NCBI GenBank assembly: GCA_036378475.1
Contig: DASUWJ010000016.1
Span: forward strand, 1 to 12,294
From: 13-2-20CM-68-14 sp036378475
GTDB lineage: Bacteria > Actinomycetota > Thermoleophilia > Gaiellales > Gaiellaceae
DNA: 12,294 nt
Direction of reading: 5' to 3'
Position numbers and translations under genes: made by a program. The notes beneath the pieces were generated by a model. That model ran no database searches. It was not told the origin of the DNA and saw nothing but the letters and a program-made list of their open reading frames with translations. Below are positions 1-6,091 of the stretch, one piece after another. Within the stretch, counting starts at the first letter, position 1. Every line of letters starts with the position of its first letter.

Positions 1-710
1 GTCCGCGCCGAGCCCCAGCCGACGTCGGGCGCCTTCGAGATCGCGTAGACGAGCAGGGTGAGCCCGGCGGTGACCGTCAGGGCGCCAGCGGCGTCGAAGC
101 GGCGGTGCCCGATGTCCGCGCGGCTCTCGGGGACGATCGGACGGGTCAGCGCGAGCACCAGCGCGCCGACCGGCACGTTGACGAAGAAGATCCACTCCCA
201 GCCTAGGTACTTGACGAGGACGCCGCCGGCCAGCACGCCCGCCGCGGCCCCCGACCCGCCGAGCGCGCCCCAGATCCCGAGCGCCTTGTTTCGCTCGGCG
301 CCCTCCTTGAACGTCGTCGTCACGATCGAGAGCGCAGCCGGCGAGATGATCGCCGCGCCGAGCCCCTGGACCGCGCGGGCAGCGATCAGGATCGAGGCGC
401 TGCCCGCCGTCTTGGAGAGTCCGCAGGCGAGCGAGCTGAGCGTGAACAGGATCAGGCCGGCGACGAAGATCCGGCGCCTGCCGAGCAGGTCGGCCATCCG
501 CCCGCCGAGAAGCAGGAAGCCGCCGAAGGCGATCGCGTAGGCCGTGATCACCCACTGGACCGTCTCGCGCTTGATGCTGAGGTCGATCTCGATCGAGGGG
601 ACTGCGACGTTGACGATCGCGACGTCGAGGATCGTCATGAAAAAGGCCGCTCCGACGACGCCGAGAATCAGCCAGCGACGCGGATCCGGTTCGACTGCGG
701 GCTCGCCCAC
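1..710 (-). CDS. DHA2-type MFS drug exporter (EmrB/QacA family), 5' part; runs off the window
   Basis: This gene encodes the N-terminal 236 residues of a proton-driven multidrug exporter of the 14-TM DHA2 branch of the major facilitator superfamily. It acts in the cytoplasmic membrane. I translated the minus strand by hand and found no stop down to base 1. TM1 carries the DHA2-typical FMTILDVAIVNVAVP. Motif A (GGRMADLLGRRR) follows TM2. TM4 contains AARAVQGLGAA. A motif-C-like GGSGAAAGVLAGG is in TM5, and WEWIFFVNVPVG follows it. The GTG start at 710-708 is preceded by GGAGGA at 720-715 with 4-5 nt spacing, and an in-frame TAG lies just upstream, so this start is well supported. The gene begins 49 nt after the MerB-like gene on the same strand and may share its transcript. 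The substrate cannot be told from sequence. The family assignment is firm; the C-terminal half is missing because of the window edge, not because of damage. Confidence 0.93.
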   Translation of the reverse strand, partial: MGEPAVEPDPRRWLILGVVGAAFFMTILDVAIVNVAVPSIEIDLSIKRETVQWVITAYAIAFGGFLLLGGRMADLLGRRRIFVAGLILFTLSSLACGLSKTAGSASILIAARAVQGLGAAIISPAALSIVTTTFKEGAERNKALGIWGALGGSGAAAGVLAGGVLVKYLGWEWIFFVNVPVGALVLALTRPIVPESRADIGHRRFDAAGALTVTAGLTLLVYAISKAPDVGWGSAR

Positions 711-714
711 CGCT

Positions 715-720
715 TCCTCC
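715..720 (-). promoter_or_regulatory. Strong Shine-Dalgarno (GGAGGA) for the MFS gene
   Basis: On the minus strand GGAGGA sits a few bases upstream of the GTG at 710-708. It decides the start codon, because there is no in-frame ATG nearby and an in-frame TAG lies further upstream. This is a direct sequence observation. Confidence 0.8.
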
Positions 721-759
721 CTGGTCAACTAGCGCGGCACAACGTAGCGGGCGGCTCGG

Positions 760-1425
760 CTATTCCTCGGCAAGTTGCCAGAAGGGACCGGTCAGCCCGA
801 GGCGCTCGAGGATGGCTTGGCTTGCCTCGCGGGAGCGCGGCCGCCACGACGGGGCGAGGCGGTCGCTCCACCAGGCGTGCGCCAGCTCGCAGAGCCGGCC
901 CGCGGTGATCGTGGCGCCTGCCTCGAGGCCCGTTCGCCCGAGCCAGCGCTCCACGTGCTCCTCCGACCGGAAGAGGTTCATCGTGCTTCACGTGAAGACG
1001 ATGTCGTCCCACCAGTGGGCGGCGGGAACGGCGACGTGGAAGAGGTGCTCGTCCGGAACCGCCTGGCCGCCGCGGACGTCGATCTCGATCGTCTCGCCGC
1101 AATCCAGACACTCGCTCGAGATGTGCCCGTCGACGTGCAGCGCGGCCGGGATTCCGAAGGCATCCCAGGCGCAGTTTGCGAACCAGGAACGCCCGCCCGC
1201 CTCGACGCGGTGGTGCGTCGGCACCGCCGAGAAGGGGTTCGCCATCCTCAGCTCGCGGCGATCGTCCTCGAGCACGACCGCATGGAACTCGTGCAGCCGG
1301 CGAAGGGCAGGCTCGAACTCCACGCCGGGGAGCTCGGCCGAGAGCTCGGCGAAGCGGGGCGCCCGCCCGAGCTCGACGAAGCGACGGTAGATGTGATTGC
1401 GGATTCGGAGCTCGGCCTCGTCCAT
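760..1425 (-). CDS. MerB-like (alkylmercury lyase family) protein, probable selenoprotein read through TGA at 988-990
   Basis: MerB cleaves carbon-mercury bonds by protonolysis using two cysteines and an aspartate. This reading frame encodes 221 residues if the TGA at 990-988 is read as selenocysteine (Sec146); MerB is about 212 residues. Residues 1-70 form a helical, winged-helix-like N-terminal part. The core has WFANCAWDAFGIP with Cys85 and Asp88, matching the MerB Cys96-x-x-Asp99 pair, then SSECLDCG with Cys106 (21 after Cys85, as Cys117 is after Cys96) and Cys109. Sec146 lies 61 residues after Cys85, close to the 63 between MerB Cys96 and Cys159. After the TGA the same frame continues with family-like sequence (NLFRSEEHVERW, then LGLTGPFW) to a TAG at 762-760. 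The ATG at 1425 has GGAG directly against it. The gene follows purH by 85 nt. Without recoding it would be two ORFs of 145 and 73 residues, the first lacking a catalytic residue. No merA, merT, merP or merR is nearby, so the true substrate is open. Confidence 0.85.
952..990 (-). promoter_or_regulatory. Bacterial SECIS-like stem-loop just after the TGA
   Basis: Reading the minus strand after the TGA, CTCTTCC (975-969) pairs with GGAGGAG (964-958), giving seven pairs with one U-G wobble. They enclose the four-base loop GGTC (968-965). A lower helix CACG (985-982) with CGTG (955-952) can close the structure across an internal loop. Nineteen bases separate the TGA from the loop. In E. coli fdhF the SECIS hairpin also presents GGUC in the apical loop about 18 bases after the UGA, and the loop G and U contact SelB. 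The element lies inside the coding sequence, as bacterial SECIS elements do. I judged the fold by eye and did not compute it. Confidence 0.78.
988..990 (-). other. In-frame TGA, predicted selenocysteine codon (Sec146)
   Basis: The codon reads TGA on the minus strand, between ...DIVFT and STMNLFRSEE..., with both sides in the same frame and no other stop between the ATG at 1425 and the TAG at 762-760. Its residue number matches the third catalytic cysteine of MerB by spacing from Cys85 and Cys106. It is followed by a SECIS-like hairpin. The alternatives are a genuine terminator of a truncated gene or a TGC/TGT to TGA sequencing or mutational change. Confidence 0.82.
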
Positions 1426-1435
1426 CTCCGGGGCG

Positions 1436-1441
1436 ATTATC
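1436..1441 (-). promoter_or_regulatory. Possible -10 box (GATAAT) before the MerB-like gene
   Basis: GATAAT on the minus strand matches the TATAAT consensus at five of six positions and stands out in GC-rich surroundings. It ends 10 bases before the ATG at 1425, so a transcript from it would be nearly leaderless. No convincing -35 hexamer is seen 17 bases upstream. This is weak evidence for a promoter separate from the pur genes. Confidence 0.3.
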
Positions 1442-1479
1442 GCAGCGCCGAAAAGGCCGCGGACCTCGGCGTGGCTGGC

Positions 1480-1496
1480 CCCGGCGTCGAGCCGGG
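1480..1496 (-). terminator. GC hairpin between purH and the MerB-like gene, possible terminator or attenuating structure
   Basis: CCCGGC and GCCGGG form a perfect 6-bp stem around a 5-base loop, 14 bases past the purH stop codon. There is no T-tract after it on the minus strand, so it is not a canonical intrinsic terminator. It could weaken read-through from purH, or be a chance GC palindrome. Confidence 0.3.
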
Positions 1497-1510
1497 TCGC
1501 CCGCGTTTCC

Positions 1511-3049
1511 TCAGTGCCGGAAGTGCCGCCTGTGTGTGAACACCATCGTCCCGCCCGCCGCCTCGACCGCCGCGATGACCTCCTCGTCGCGCTTGGAGCC
1601 CCCCGGCTGGATCAAGGCGCTCACCCCGGCGCGCAGCGCGAGCTCGGGGCCGTCGGCGAAGGGGAAGAACGCGTCGGAGGCGAGCACCGCGCCTTGCAGC
1701 CCGTGGCCGTGCTCGCGCGCCTTCCCGAGCGCCAGCCGCACCGAGTCGACCCGGCTCATCTGGCCAGCGCCGATCCCGAGGCTCGTCAGGTTGCGGGCGA
1801 GCACGATCGCATTCGAGCCGACGTGCTTGCAGACCCGCCAGGCAAACAGGAGATCACCCCAATCGGTCTCGCTCGGCGAGCCGCAGACGACCTCCATGCC
1901 CGAGCGGTCCTCAATGTCCCAGTCACGGTCCTGGACGAGCAGGCCGCCGAGGACGCGCTTGTAGTCGCGCTCGCCCGGCGCGCCCCGCCGGCGCTCGCGA
2001 TCGACGAGGATCCTCGTGGCAGGCTTCTGCTTGAGCGTCTCGAGCGCGCCTTCCTCGTAGCCGGGCGCGAACAGCGCCTCGACGAACTGCTCCACGATGA
2101 GCTCGGCCAGCTCCTCCGAGACCGGCCGGTTCAAAACGACGATGCCGCCGTAGGCGGACAGGGGGTCGGCCGCGAGCGCCCGCTCGTAGGCATGTTCGAT
2201 CGAGCCTGCGACCGCGACGCCGCAGGGGTTCGCGTGCTTGACGATGCAGGCGCAGGGCAGCTCGAACTCGCGCATGCAGAGGCGCGCGGCGTTCAGGTCG
2301 TTCAGGTTGTTGAAGGAGAGCTCCCGACCGTGCAGCTGCTCGACCTGGGAGAGCAGGTGCCGTCGCGCGCCAATCTCCGCGTAGTAGGCGGCCCGCTGGT
2401 GCGGGTTCTCTCCGTAGGGGAGGTCGAGCACCTTCTCGAAGGCCGGGATCAGCCGGTCCGGAAACGTCTCGCGCTCGAGGAACCAGGCGGCGATCGCGGC
2501 CTCGTAGGCCGCGGTCACGGCGAACGCCTCCGCCGCCAGCTCCCGCCGGCTCTCGAGCGGCAGCTCGCCGCCGCACCGCAGCTCGGCGAGCACGCGCTCG
2601 TACTGCAGCGTGCGGCAGACGGGCGCCACGTGAGCGAAATTTTTGGCGGCGGCCCGCAGCATCGCCGGGCCGCCGATGTCGATCACCTCGACCGCCTCCT
2701 GCTCGCCGACGCCGTGGCGCGCCACGGTCTCGCGGAACGGATAGAGGTTGACGCAGACGAGGTCGATGGGCGCGATCCCGTGCTCCGCGAGCGCGGACAG
2801 ATCCTCGGGCTGGTCGCGGCGGGCCAGGATCGCGGCGTGGATCCGCGGGTGCAGGGTCTTGACGCGGCCGCCGAGCAGCTCGGGCAGCTCCGTGACGGCC
2901 TCGATCCGGGTTACCGGAATCCCGAGCTCCTCGAGGTAGGCGCTCGTGCCGCCGCTCGAGACGAGCTCGATGCCGAGCTCGCTCAGACCCTGGGCGAACT
3001 CATCCAGCCCGGACTTGTCGTAGACCGAGATCAGCGCCCGCCGGATCAT
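1511..3049 (-). CDS. purH: Bifunctional AICAR formyltransferase / IMP cyclohydrolase
   Basis: PurH carries out the last two steps of de novo purine synthesis: formyl transfer from 10-formyl-THF to AICAR, then closure of FAICAR to IMP. It is cytosolic. The 512 residues match the usual length of about 520. The N-terminal IMP cyclohydrolase (MGS-like) domain, about 1-140, has SVYDKSG, SSGGTSA, GGRVKTLHP and NLYPF, followed by IDIGGPAMLRAAAKN. The transformylase domain has LPYGENPHQ, FNNLNDLNAA, the catalytic Lys-His in KHANPCG, SAYGGI, KHVGSNAIVLA, GAGQMSRVDS, SDAFFPFADG and a C-terminal IQPGGSKRDEE. All key motifs are present. The ATG at 3049 overlaps the purN stop as ATGA, which points to translational coupling in a purM-purN-purH operon. 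The gene ends in HRRHFRH and TGA at 1513-1511. Confidence 0.98.
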   Translation of the reverse strand: MIRRALISVYDKSGLDEFAQGLSELGIELVSSGGTSAYLEELGIPVTRIEAVTELPELLGGRVKTLHPRIHAAILARRDQPEDLSALAEHGIAPIDLVCVNLYPFRETVARHGVGEQEAVEVIDIGGPAMLRAAAKNFAHVAPVCRTLQYERVLAELRCGGELPLESRRELAAEAFAVTAAYEAAIAAWFLERETFPDRLIPAFEKVLDLPYGENPHQRAAYYAEIGARRHLLSQVEQLHGRELSFNNLNDLNAARLCMREFELPCACIVKHANPCGVAVAGSIEHAYERALAADPLSAYGGIVVLNRPVSEELAELIVEQFVEALFAPGYEEGALETLKQKPATRILVDRERRRGAPGERDYKRVLGGLLVQDRDWDIEDRSGMEVVCGSPSETDWGDLLFAWRVCKHVGSNAIVLARNLTSLGIGAGQMSRVDSVRLALGKAREHGHGLQGAVLASDAFFPFADGPELALRAGVSALIQPGGSKRDEEVIAAVEAAGGTMVFTHRRHFRH

Positions 3050-3615
3050 GCCGAGGCCAGGGGAGAGCCGAGCTTGCCGTCGAGGAAGAGGCGGACGGCG
3101 CGGGGTAGGAGCCGATGCTCGACCGCCTGGATCCGGGCGTGCAGCGATGCGACCGTGTCCCCGCCGCGGATCTCCACGGCTTCCTGCAGCACGATCGGGC
3201 CCGTGTCGATGCCCTCGTCGACGAAGTGCACGGTCGCGCCCGTCACCTTGACTCCGTAGGCGAGAGCCTCCTCGACCGCGTGCGCGCCCGGGAAGGAGGG
3301 GAGGAGCGAGGGATGGACGTTCAGGATCCGGCCGGCGAAGCGCTCAAGGAAGGGCCGGCGGAGAAGCTGCATGTAGCCGGCCAGGACGACCAGCTCGACG
3401 CCGCGCTCGGCCAGCCAGTCGGCCATCTCGGCGTCCCGCTCCTCGCGGCTGCCGAACTCCGCGGCCGGGAAGGCGCCGGCCTCGATCCCCGCCCTGGCCG
3501 CGCGGTCGAGGGCCTTGGCCTTCGTATTGTTCGAGGCGACGGCGACGACCGAGAGCTCCGCGTCGAGCAGGGCCTGCAGATTGGTGCCGGCGCCGGAGGC
3601 GAGCACGCCGATCAT
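3046..3615 (-). CDS. purN: Phosphoribosylglycinamide formyltransferase (GAR transformylase)
   Basis: PurN transfers a formyl group from 10-formyl-THF to glycinamide ribonucleotide, step three of de novo purine synthesis. The 189-residue product fits the family's usual length of about 190-210. Near the start is GVLASGAGTNLQALL, the phosphate-binding glycine loop. The catalytic triad is visible as Asn99 and His101 in ILNVHPSLLPSFPG and Asp137 in DEGIDTGP, equivalent to Asn106, His108 and Asp144 of E. coli PurN. The same frame stays open upstream to 4074, but that stretch lies within purM and looks like out-of-frame arginine-rich sequence, so I place the start at the ATG 3615-3613. There it overlaps the purM stop as ATGA. 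The 3' end overlaps purH in the same way, so three genes are coupled. Confidence 0.97.
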   Translation of the reverse strand: MIGVLASGAGTNLQALLDAELSVVAVASNNTKAKALDRAARAGIEAGAFPAAEFGSREERDAEMADWLAERGVELVVLAGYMQLLRRPFLERFAGRILNVHPSLLPSFPGAHAVEEALAYGVKVTGATVHFVDEGIDTGPIVLQEAVEIRGGDTVASLHARIQAVEHRLLPRAVRLFLDGKLGSPLASA

Positions 3616-4520
3616 CCCTCGATCCGCCCGATCACGAGCTCGTCGCCGCCGACCCCGCCGGGGGCGACCACGGCGCAGTAGCCGATCCCGAGGTTGAAGA
3701 CCCGCCGCAGCTCCTCCTCGTCGACGTGGCGCGCGAGCCACTCGAAGACCGCAGGCCGAGGCCAGGCGTCCCAGTCGAGCTCGGCGTGGAGCCCCGCGGG
3801 GAGCAGCCGCTCGAGGTTGTGGAGGATGCCGCCGCCGGTGATGTGGGCGAGTGCGCGGACGTCGGTACGGAGCCGAAGCTCGCGCACGGGCTCTTGGTAG
3901 AGGACGGTCGGCGCGAGCAGGTCGGGCCCCTCGTAGGGCTCCTGCTCGAGCACACGCCGAACGAGCGTGAATCCATTCGCGTGCACACCGGCCGAGGGCC
4001 AGCCGACGACGGCGTCTCCGGCCTGCACCTTGGAGCCGTCGAGCAGGTCCCGCTCCTCGACGATCCCCACGCACGTGCCGGCGAAGTCGAGCTCCTCGTT
4101 TCGGTAGATGCCCGGCAGCTCCGCGGTCTCGCCGCCGAGCAGGCCGCAGCCAGCATCCCTGCAGACCTCGGCGGCGCCCTCGACCAGCTCGCCGACCTCG
4201 TCCAAGTCGATCTCGTTCGCGGCGACGTAGTCGAGCAGAAAGAGCGGTGTCGCTCCGCAGGTGAGCACGTCGTTGATGCAGTGGGCGGCAAGATCGCGGC
4301 CTGCGTCGCGAAGCCGGCCTGCCTGGCGGGCGAGGATCAACTTCGTCCCTACGCTGTCCATCGAGGCCGCCAGGAACCGTCCCCCGCCGAGCGGCTGGAT
4401 CCCGGCGAAGCCGCCGAAACCCTGCGCGCCGGTCGACTCGACAGCGGCGCGCAGGCGCTCCACGACCGCCTCGGCCGCCGCGAGTGAGACTCCTGCCTGC
4501 GCGTAGGTCCTGCGGCTCAC
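3612..4520 (-). CDS. purM: Phosphoribosylformylglycinamidine cyclo-ligase (AIR synthetase)
   Basis: PurM closes the imidazole ring, converting FGAM and ATP to AIR, step five of purine synthesis. The product is 302 residues when started at the GTG 4520-4518 (SRRTYAQAGV...). Motifs in order: YAQAGV (6-11), DSVGTKL (55-61) for nucleotide binding, DLAAHCINDVLTCGATPLFLLDY (split here as DLAAHCIND, 76-84, and LFLLDY, 93-98), GLLGGETAELPG (126-137), WPSAGVHANGF (174-184), HITGGG (226-231) and FNLGIGY (275-281). The family is usually about 340-350 residues, so this version is lean, mainly at the C-terminus. The open frame extends upstream to 5156, but that part lies in the VOC gene and is shadow sequence. 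There is no clear Shine-Dalgarno. The VOC gene's stop is 19 nt upstream and purN overlaps the end. The SelD/PurM superfamily relative SelD was considered and excluded by these PurM-specific motifs. Confidence 0.96.
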   Translation of the reverse strand: MSRRTYAQAGVSLAAAEAVVERLRAAVESTGAQGFGGFAGIQPLGGGRFLAASMDSVGTKLILARQAGRLRDAGRDLAAHCINDVLTCGATPLFLLDYVAANEIDLDEVGELVEGAAEVCRDAGCGLLGGETAELPGIYRNEELDFAGTCVGIVEERDLLDGSKVQAGDAVVGWPSAGVHANGFTLVRRVLEQEPYEGPDLLAPTVLYQEPVRELRLRTDVRALAHITGGGILHNLERLLPAGLHAELDWDAWPRPAVFEWLARHVDEEELRRVFNLGIGYCAVVAPGGVGGDELVIGRIEG

Positions 4521-4539
4521 GGGGCGAGTGTATGACGGG

Positions 4540-5151
4540 TCAGGCGAACAGCTCCCCATCGAGCTGGGGCCGGCCCGGCGGCCCACCCGGCACGAACCGG
4601 ACGAATGCATCGCCGACCTGCACGTGGTCCTGGTCGAAGACGAAGTCGAAGAGCTGCGCGAGCGCGCTCGCCTGGGCCTGGGGGTCCTCTGACTTGAGCC
4701 GGAGACCCGCAAGCCGCATCGTCGTGCGCTCGCCGAGCAGCTCCTCGATCCAGTCGCGTGGCGGGTGCACCTCGACGCGGTAGCCGGCCCGGGTCGCGAC
4801 GAACGTGCGCCGACCGGGATACTCCTGCACCCGGAGCTCCAGCCTGGCCGCCCGCTCGAGGACACGCGCGAACTCGTCCTCGTCGAGCGCGAAGCCGAGG
4901 TGGTCGAGCCGCGGCAGCTCCCATTGGCCCGGCTGGACGACGACGTTGACGGCGCCGCGCTCGAGCTCGGAGAGACGGAGCCGAAAGCCGATCCGGTCGA
5001 GCTCCTCCCAGGGCACGCCCGCCTCGTAGTGGGTCTGCTCGTCTCCGATCCGCCCGTAGCGGGCGACGAGCCGGAAGCCGAGCTTGGCGATGTAGCGCGC
5101 CTCCACCTCCCGGACCTTGCTCGTGACCAGGTGGTAGTGGAAGAGCTGCAC
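4540..5151 (-). CDS. VOC-fold (glyoxalase/dioxygenase superfamily) protein leading the purM-purN-purH run
   Basis: This 203-residue protein looks like a vicinal-oxygen-chelate protein of unknown substrate. The N-terminal half opens with FHYHLVTSKVREVEARYIAKLGFRLV, the strand-helix-strand typical of a VOC module. A second module begins at LDHLGFALDEDEFARVLE (82-99) and ends in YRVEVHP (124-130). Candidate metal ligands are His7, His84 and Glu127, but I cannot tell whether a complete metal site exists. The region 143-190 (RLKSEDP, then DHVQVGDAFVRF) may be a further partial module. The GTG at 5151-5149 is the only reasonable start, and no strong Shine-Dalgarno is seen. It is first in a minus-strand run and ends 19 nt before purM, so it is probably cotranscribed with purine genes. 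Its start is only 20 bp from the divergent CtaG gene. Confidence 0.8.
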   Translation of the reverse strand: MQLFHYHLVTSKVREVEARYIAKLGFRLVARYGRIGDEQTHYEAGVPWEELDRIGFRLRLSELERGAVNVVVQPGQWELPRLDHLGFALDEDEFARVLERAARLELRVQEYPGRRTFVATRAGYRVEVHPPRDWIEELLGERTTMRLAGLRLKSEDPQAQASALAQLFDFVFDQDHVQVGDAFVRFVPGGPPGRPQLDGELFA

Positions 5152-5171
5152 GGCATCTACGCTAGTCGCTC
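5152..5171. promoter_or_regulatory. 20-bp gap between divergent start codons (VOC gene and ctaG-like gene)
   Basis: Two divergent genes start at 5151 (minus) and 5172 (plus), leaving 20 bp. That is too short to hold two non-overlapping promoters, so each promoter must extend into the other gene's 5' coding region, or transcripts are leaderless from overlapping promoters. Neither start has a recognisable Shine-Dalgarno here. The location of a promoter is inferred from geometry only. Confidence 0.4.
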
Positions 5172-6056
5172 GTGCTGCTGTCTCACGGTGCGCTCGCCGC
5201 GATTTCTCTCCTTGGAAGCTGGAGGTTCGAGCCCTACCAGCTCCTGCCGATCGCGCTCGTCTCGCTGCTCTATGCCAAGCGGGCCCGGACGCTGCGGCGC
5301 CGCCGTACGCCGGTGCCTCGCTGGCGGACGTGGGTGTTCTGGCTCGGGATCGCCCTGCTCGTGCTCGCGCTGGCCTCCCCGATCGATGCCTTCGCCGAGC
5401 AGGAGTTCCTGTTCGCGCACATGCTCCAGCACGTCCTGCTCGGCGATCTCGCGCCGCTCTGCTTCGTGGTCGGACTGACCGGTCCGGTCCTGCAGCCGGT
5501 GCTTCGCTTCCGCTGGGTCAACCAGCTGCGCGTGCTGACCCATCCCTTCATCGCGCTGCCGCTTTGGGCGCTCGATCTGGGCGGCTGGCACGTGCCGTAC
5601 CTGTACGAGGCGGCGCTCCACCACGATACGGTGCACGCGCTCGAGCACCTCTGCTTCTTCACCTTCGGAGGGCTGATGTGGGCACCGGTCGTCGAGACGC
5701 TGCCGGGGCCGGAGTGGTTCGGCACCGGCTTCAAGCTCGGCTACATCGCCTCGGTGCGGCTGTTTGAGACCGCGCTCGGCAATGTCTTTCTCTGGTCGGG
5801 CACGATCTTCTACCCCTTCTACGTGCACGCGCACCCGCGCTGGGGCATCGGCGCCCTGCACGACCAGGTGCTCGCGGGGACGGTGATGATGATCGAGGGC
5901 TCACTGGTCACGATTGCCGCCCTCGTCTGGCTCTTCCTGCGGCTGGCGGCGGAGGGGGAGCTCCGCCAGGAGCTGCTCGAGCGCGGCCTCGATCCGAGGA
6001 CCGTGCGGCGCGCCGTCCGGTACGGCCGCGGGCAGGAGCTCTCCGGGTCGCGCTGA
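5172..6056 (+). CDS. ctaG: CtaG-type cytochrome c oxidase assembly membrane protein (Caa3_CtaG family)
   Basis: Proteins of this family are polytopic membrane factors for caa3-type cytochrome c oxidase assembly, thought to help build the copper centre. The 294-residue product has about seven hydrophobic segments, roughly at 22-34, 53-70, 92-111, 122-138, 160-172, 188-215 and 235-257. The family signature is visible as LASPIDAFAEQEFLFAHMLQH (split: LASPIDAFAE at 67-76, FAHMLQH at 81-87), with His83 and His87, followed by WHVPYLYEAALHHD and VHALEHLCFF with further conserved histidines, and ALHDQVLAG near 228. The GTG at 5172 is chosen because no in-frame alternative lies before the first conserved segment. 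An arginine-rich cytosolic tail ends the protein. It is followed after 35 nt by a small membrane protein gene on the same strand. It sits between two purine runs with no functional link that I can see. This family is unrelated to the proteobacterial CtaG/Cox11. Confidence 0.9.
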   Translation: MLLSHGALAAISLLGSWRFEPYQLLPIALVSLLYAKRARTLRRRRTPVPRWRTWVFWLGIALLVLALASPIDAFAEQEFLFAHMLQHVLLGDLAPLCFVVGLTGPVLQPVLRFRWVNQLRVLTHPFIALPLWALDLGGWHVPYLYEAALHHDTVHALEHLCFFTFGGLMWAPVVETLPGPEWFGTGFKLGYIASVRLFETALGNVFLWSGTIFYPFYVHAHPRWGIGALHDQVLAGTVMMIEGSLVTIAALVWLFLRLAAEGELRQELLERGLDPRTVRRAVRYGRGQELSGSR

Positions 6057-6060
6057 ACCT

Positions 6061-6086
6061 CTCTCCAGTTCCGCGAGAAAGGAGAG
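6061..6086 (+). promoter_or_regulatory. Hairpin that covers the ribosome binding site of the 88-residue membrane protein
   Basis: CTCTCC (6061-6066) pairs perfectly with GGAGAG (6081-6086), and an inner TTC (6069-6071) can pair with GAA (6077-6079) around a CGCGA loop. GGAG at 6081-6084 is the Shine-Dalgarno for the ATG at 6092, with 7-nt spacing. The stem would therefore hide the ribosome binding site in the ctaG-downstream messenger. The pairing is seen directly; a regulatory role is inference. Confidence 0.4.
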
Positions 6087-6091
6087 CTGGC

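Noticed and set aside
760..981. A separate 73-residue protein starting at the ATG at 981
   Set aside because: The ATG has no ribosome site, and the product is in frame with, and continues, the MerB-like fold. It is better read as the C-terminal part after Sec146.
760..1425. MerB-like gene as a plain nonsense pseudogene
   Set aside because: Not excluded, but the stop hits precisely the third catalytic position, is TGA, and is followed by a GGUC-loop hairpin at the right distance. The rest of the frame shows no decay.
1397..3259. Long 620-codon plus-strand open frame opposite purH
   Set aside because: It is antisense to well-conserved purH and purN, and the composition fits a GC-rich shadow frame. 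No recognisable domain.
3612..4520. selD (selenophosphate synthetase) as the Sec-related partner of the MerB-like gene
   Set aside because: The motifs are those of PurM (YAQAGV, FNLGIGY, GLLGGETAELPG) and it sits in a purine operon. No Sec/Cys N-terminal SelD site is seen.
4521..5156. N-terminal extension of purM up to 5156
   Set aside because: Ser/Arg-rich shadow sequence lying in the VOC gene. PurM homology begins at the GTG 4520.
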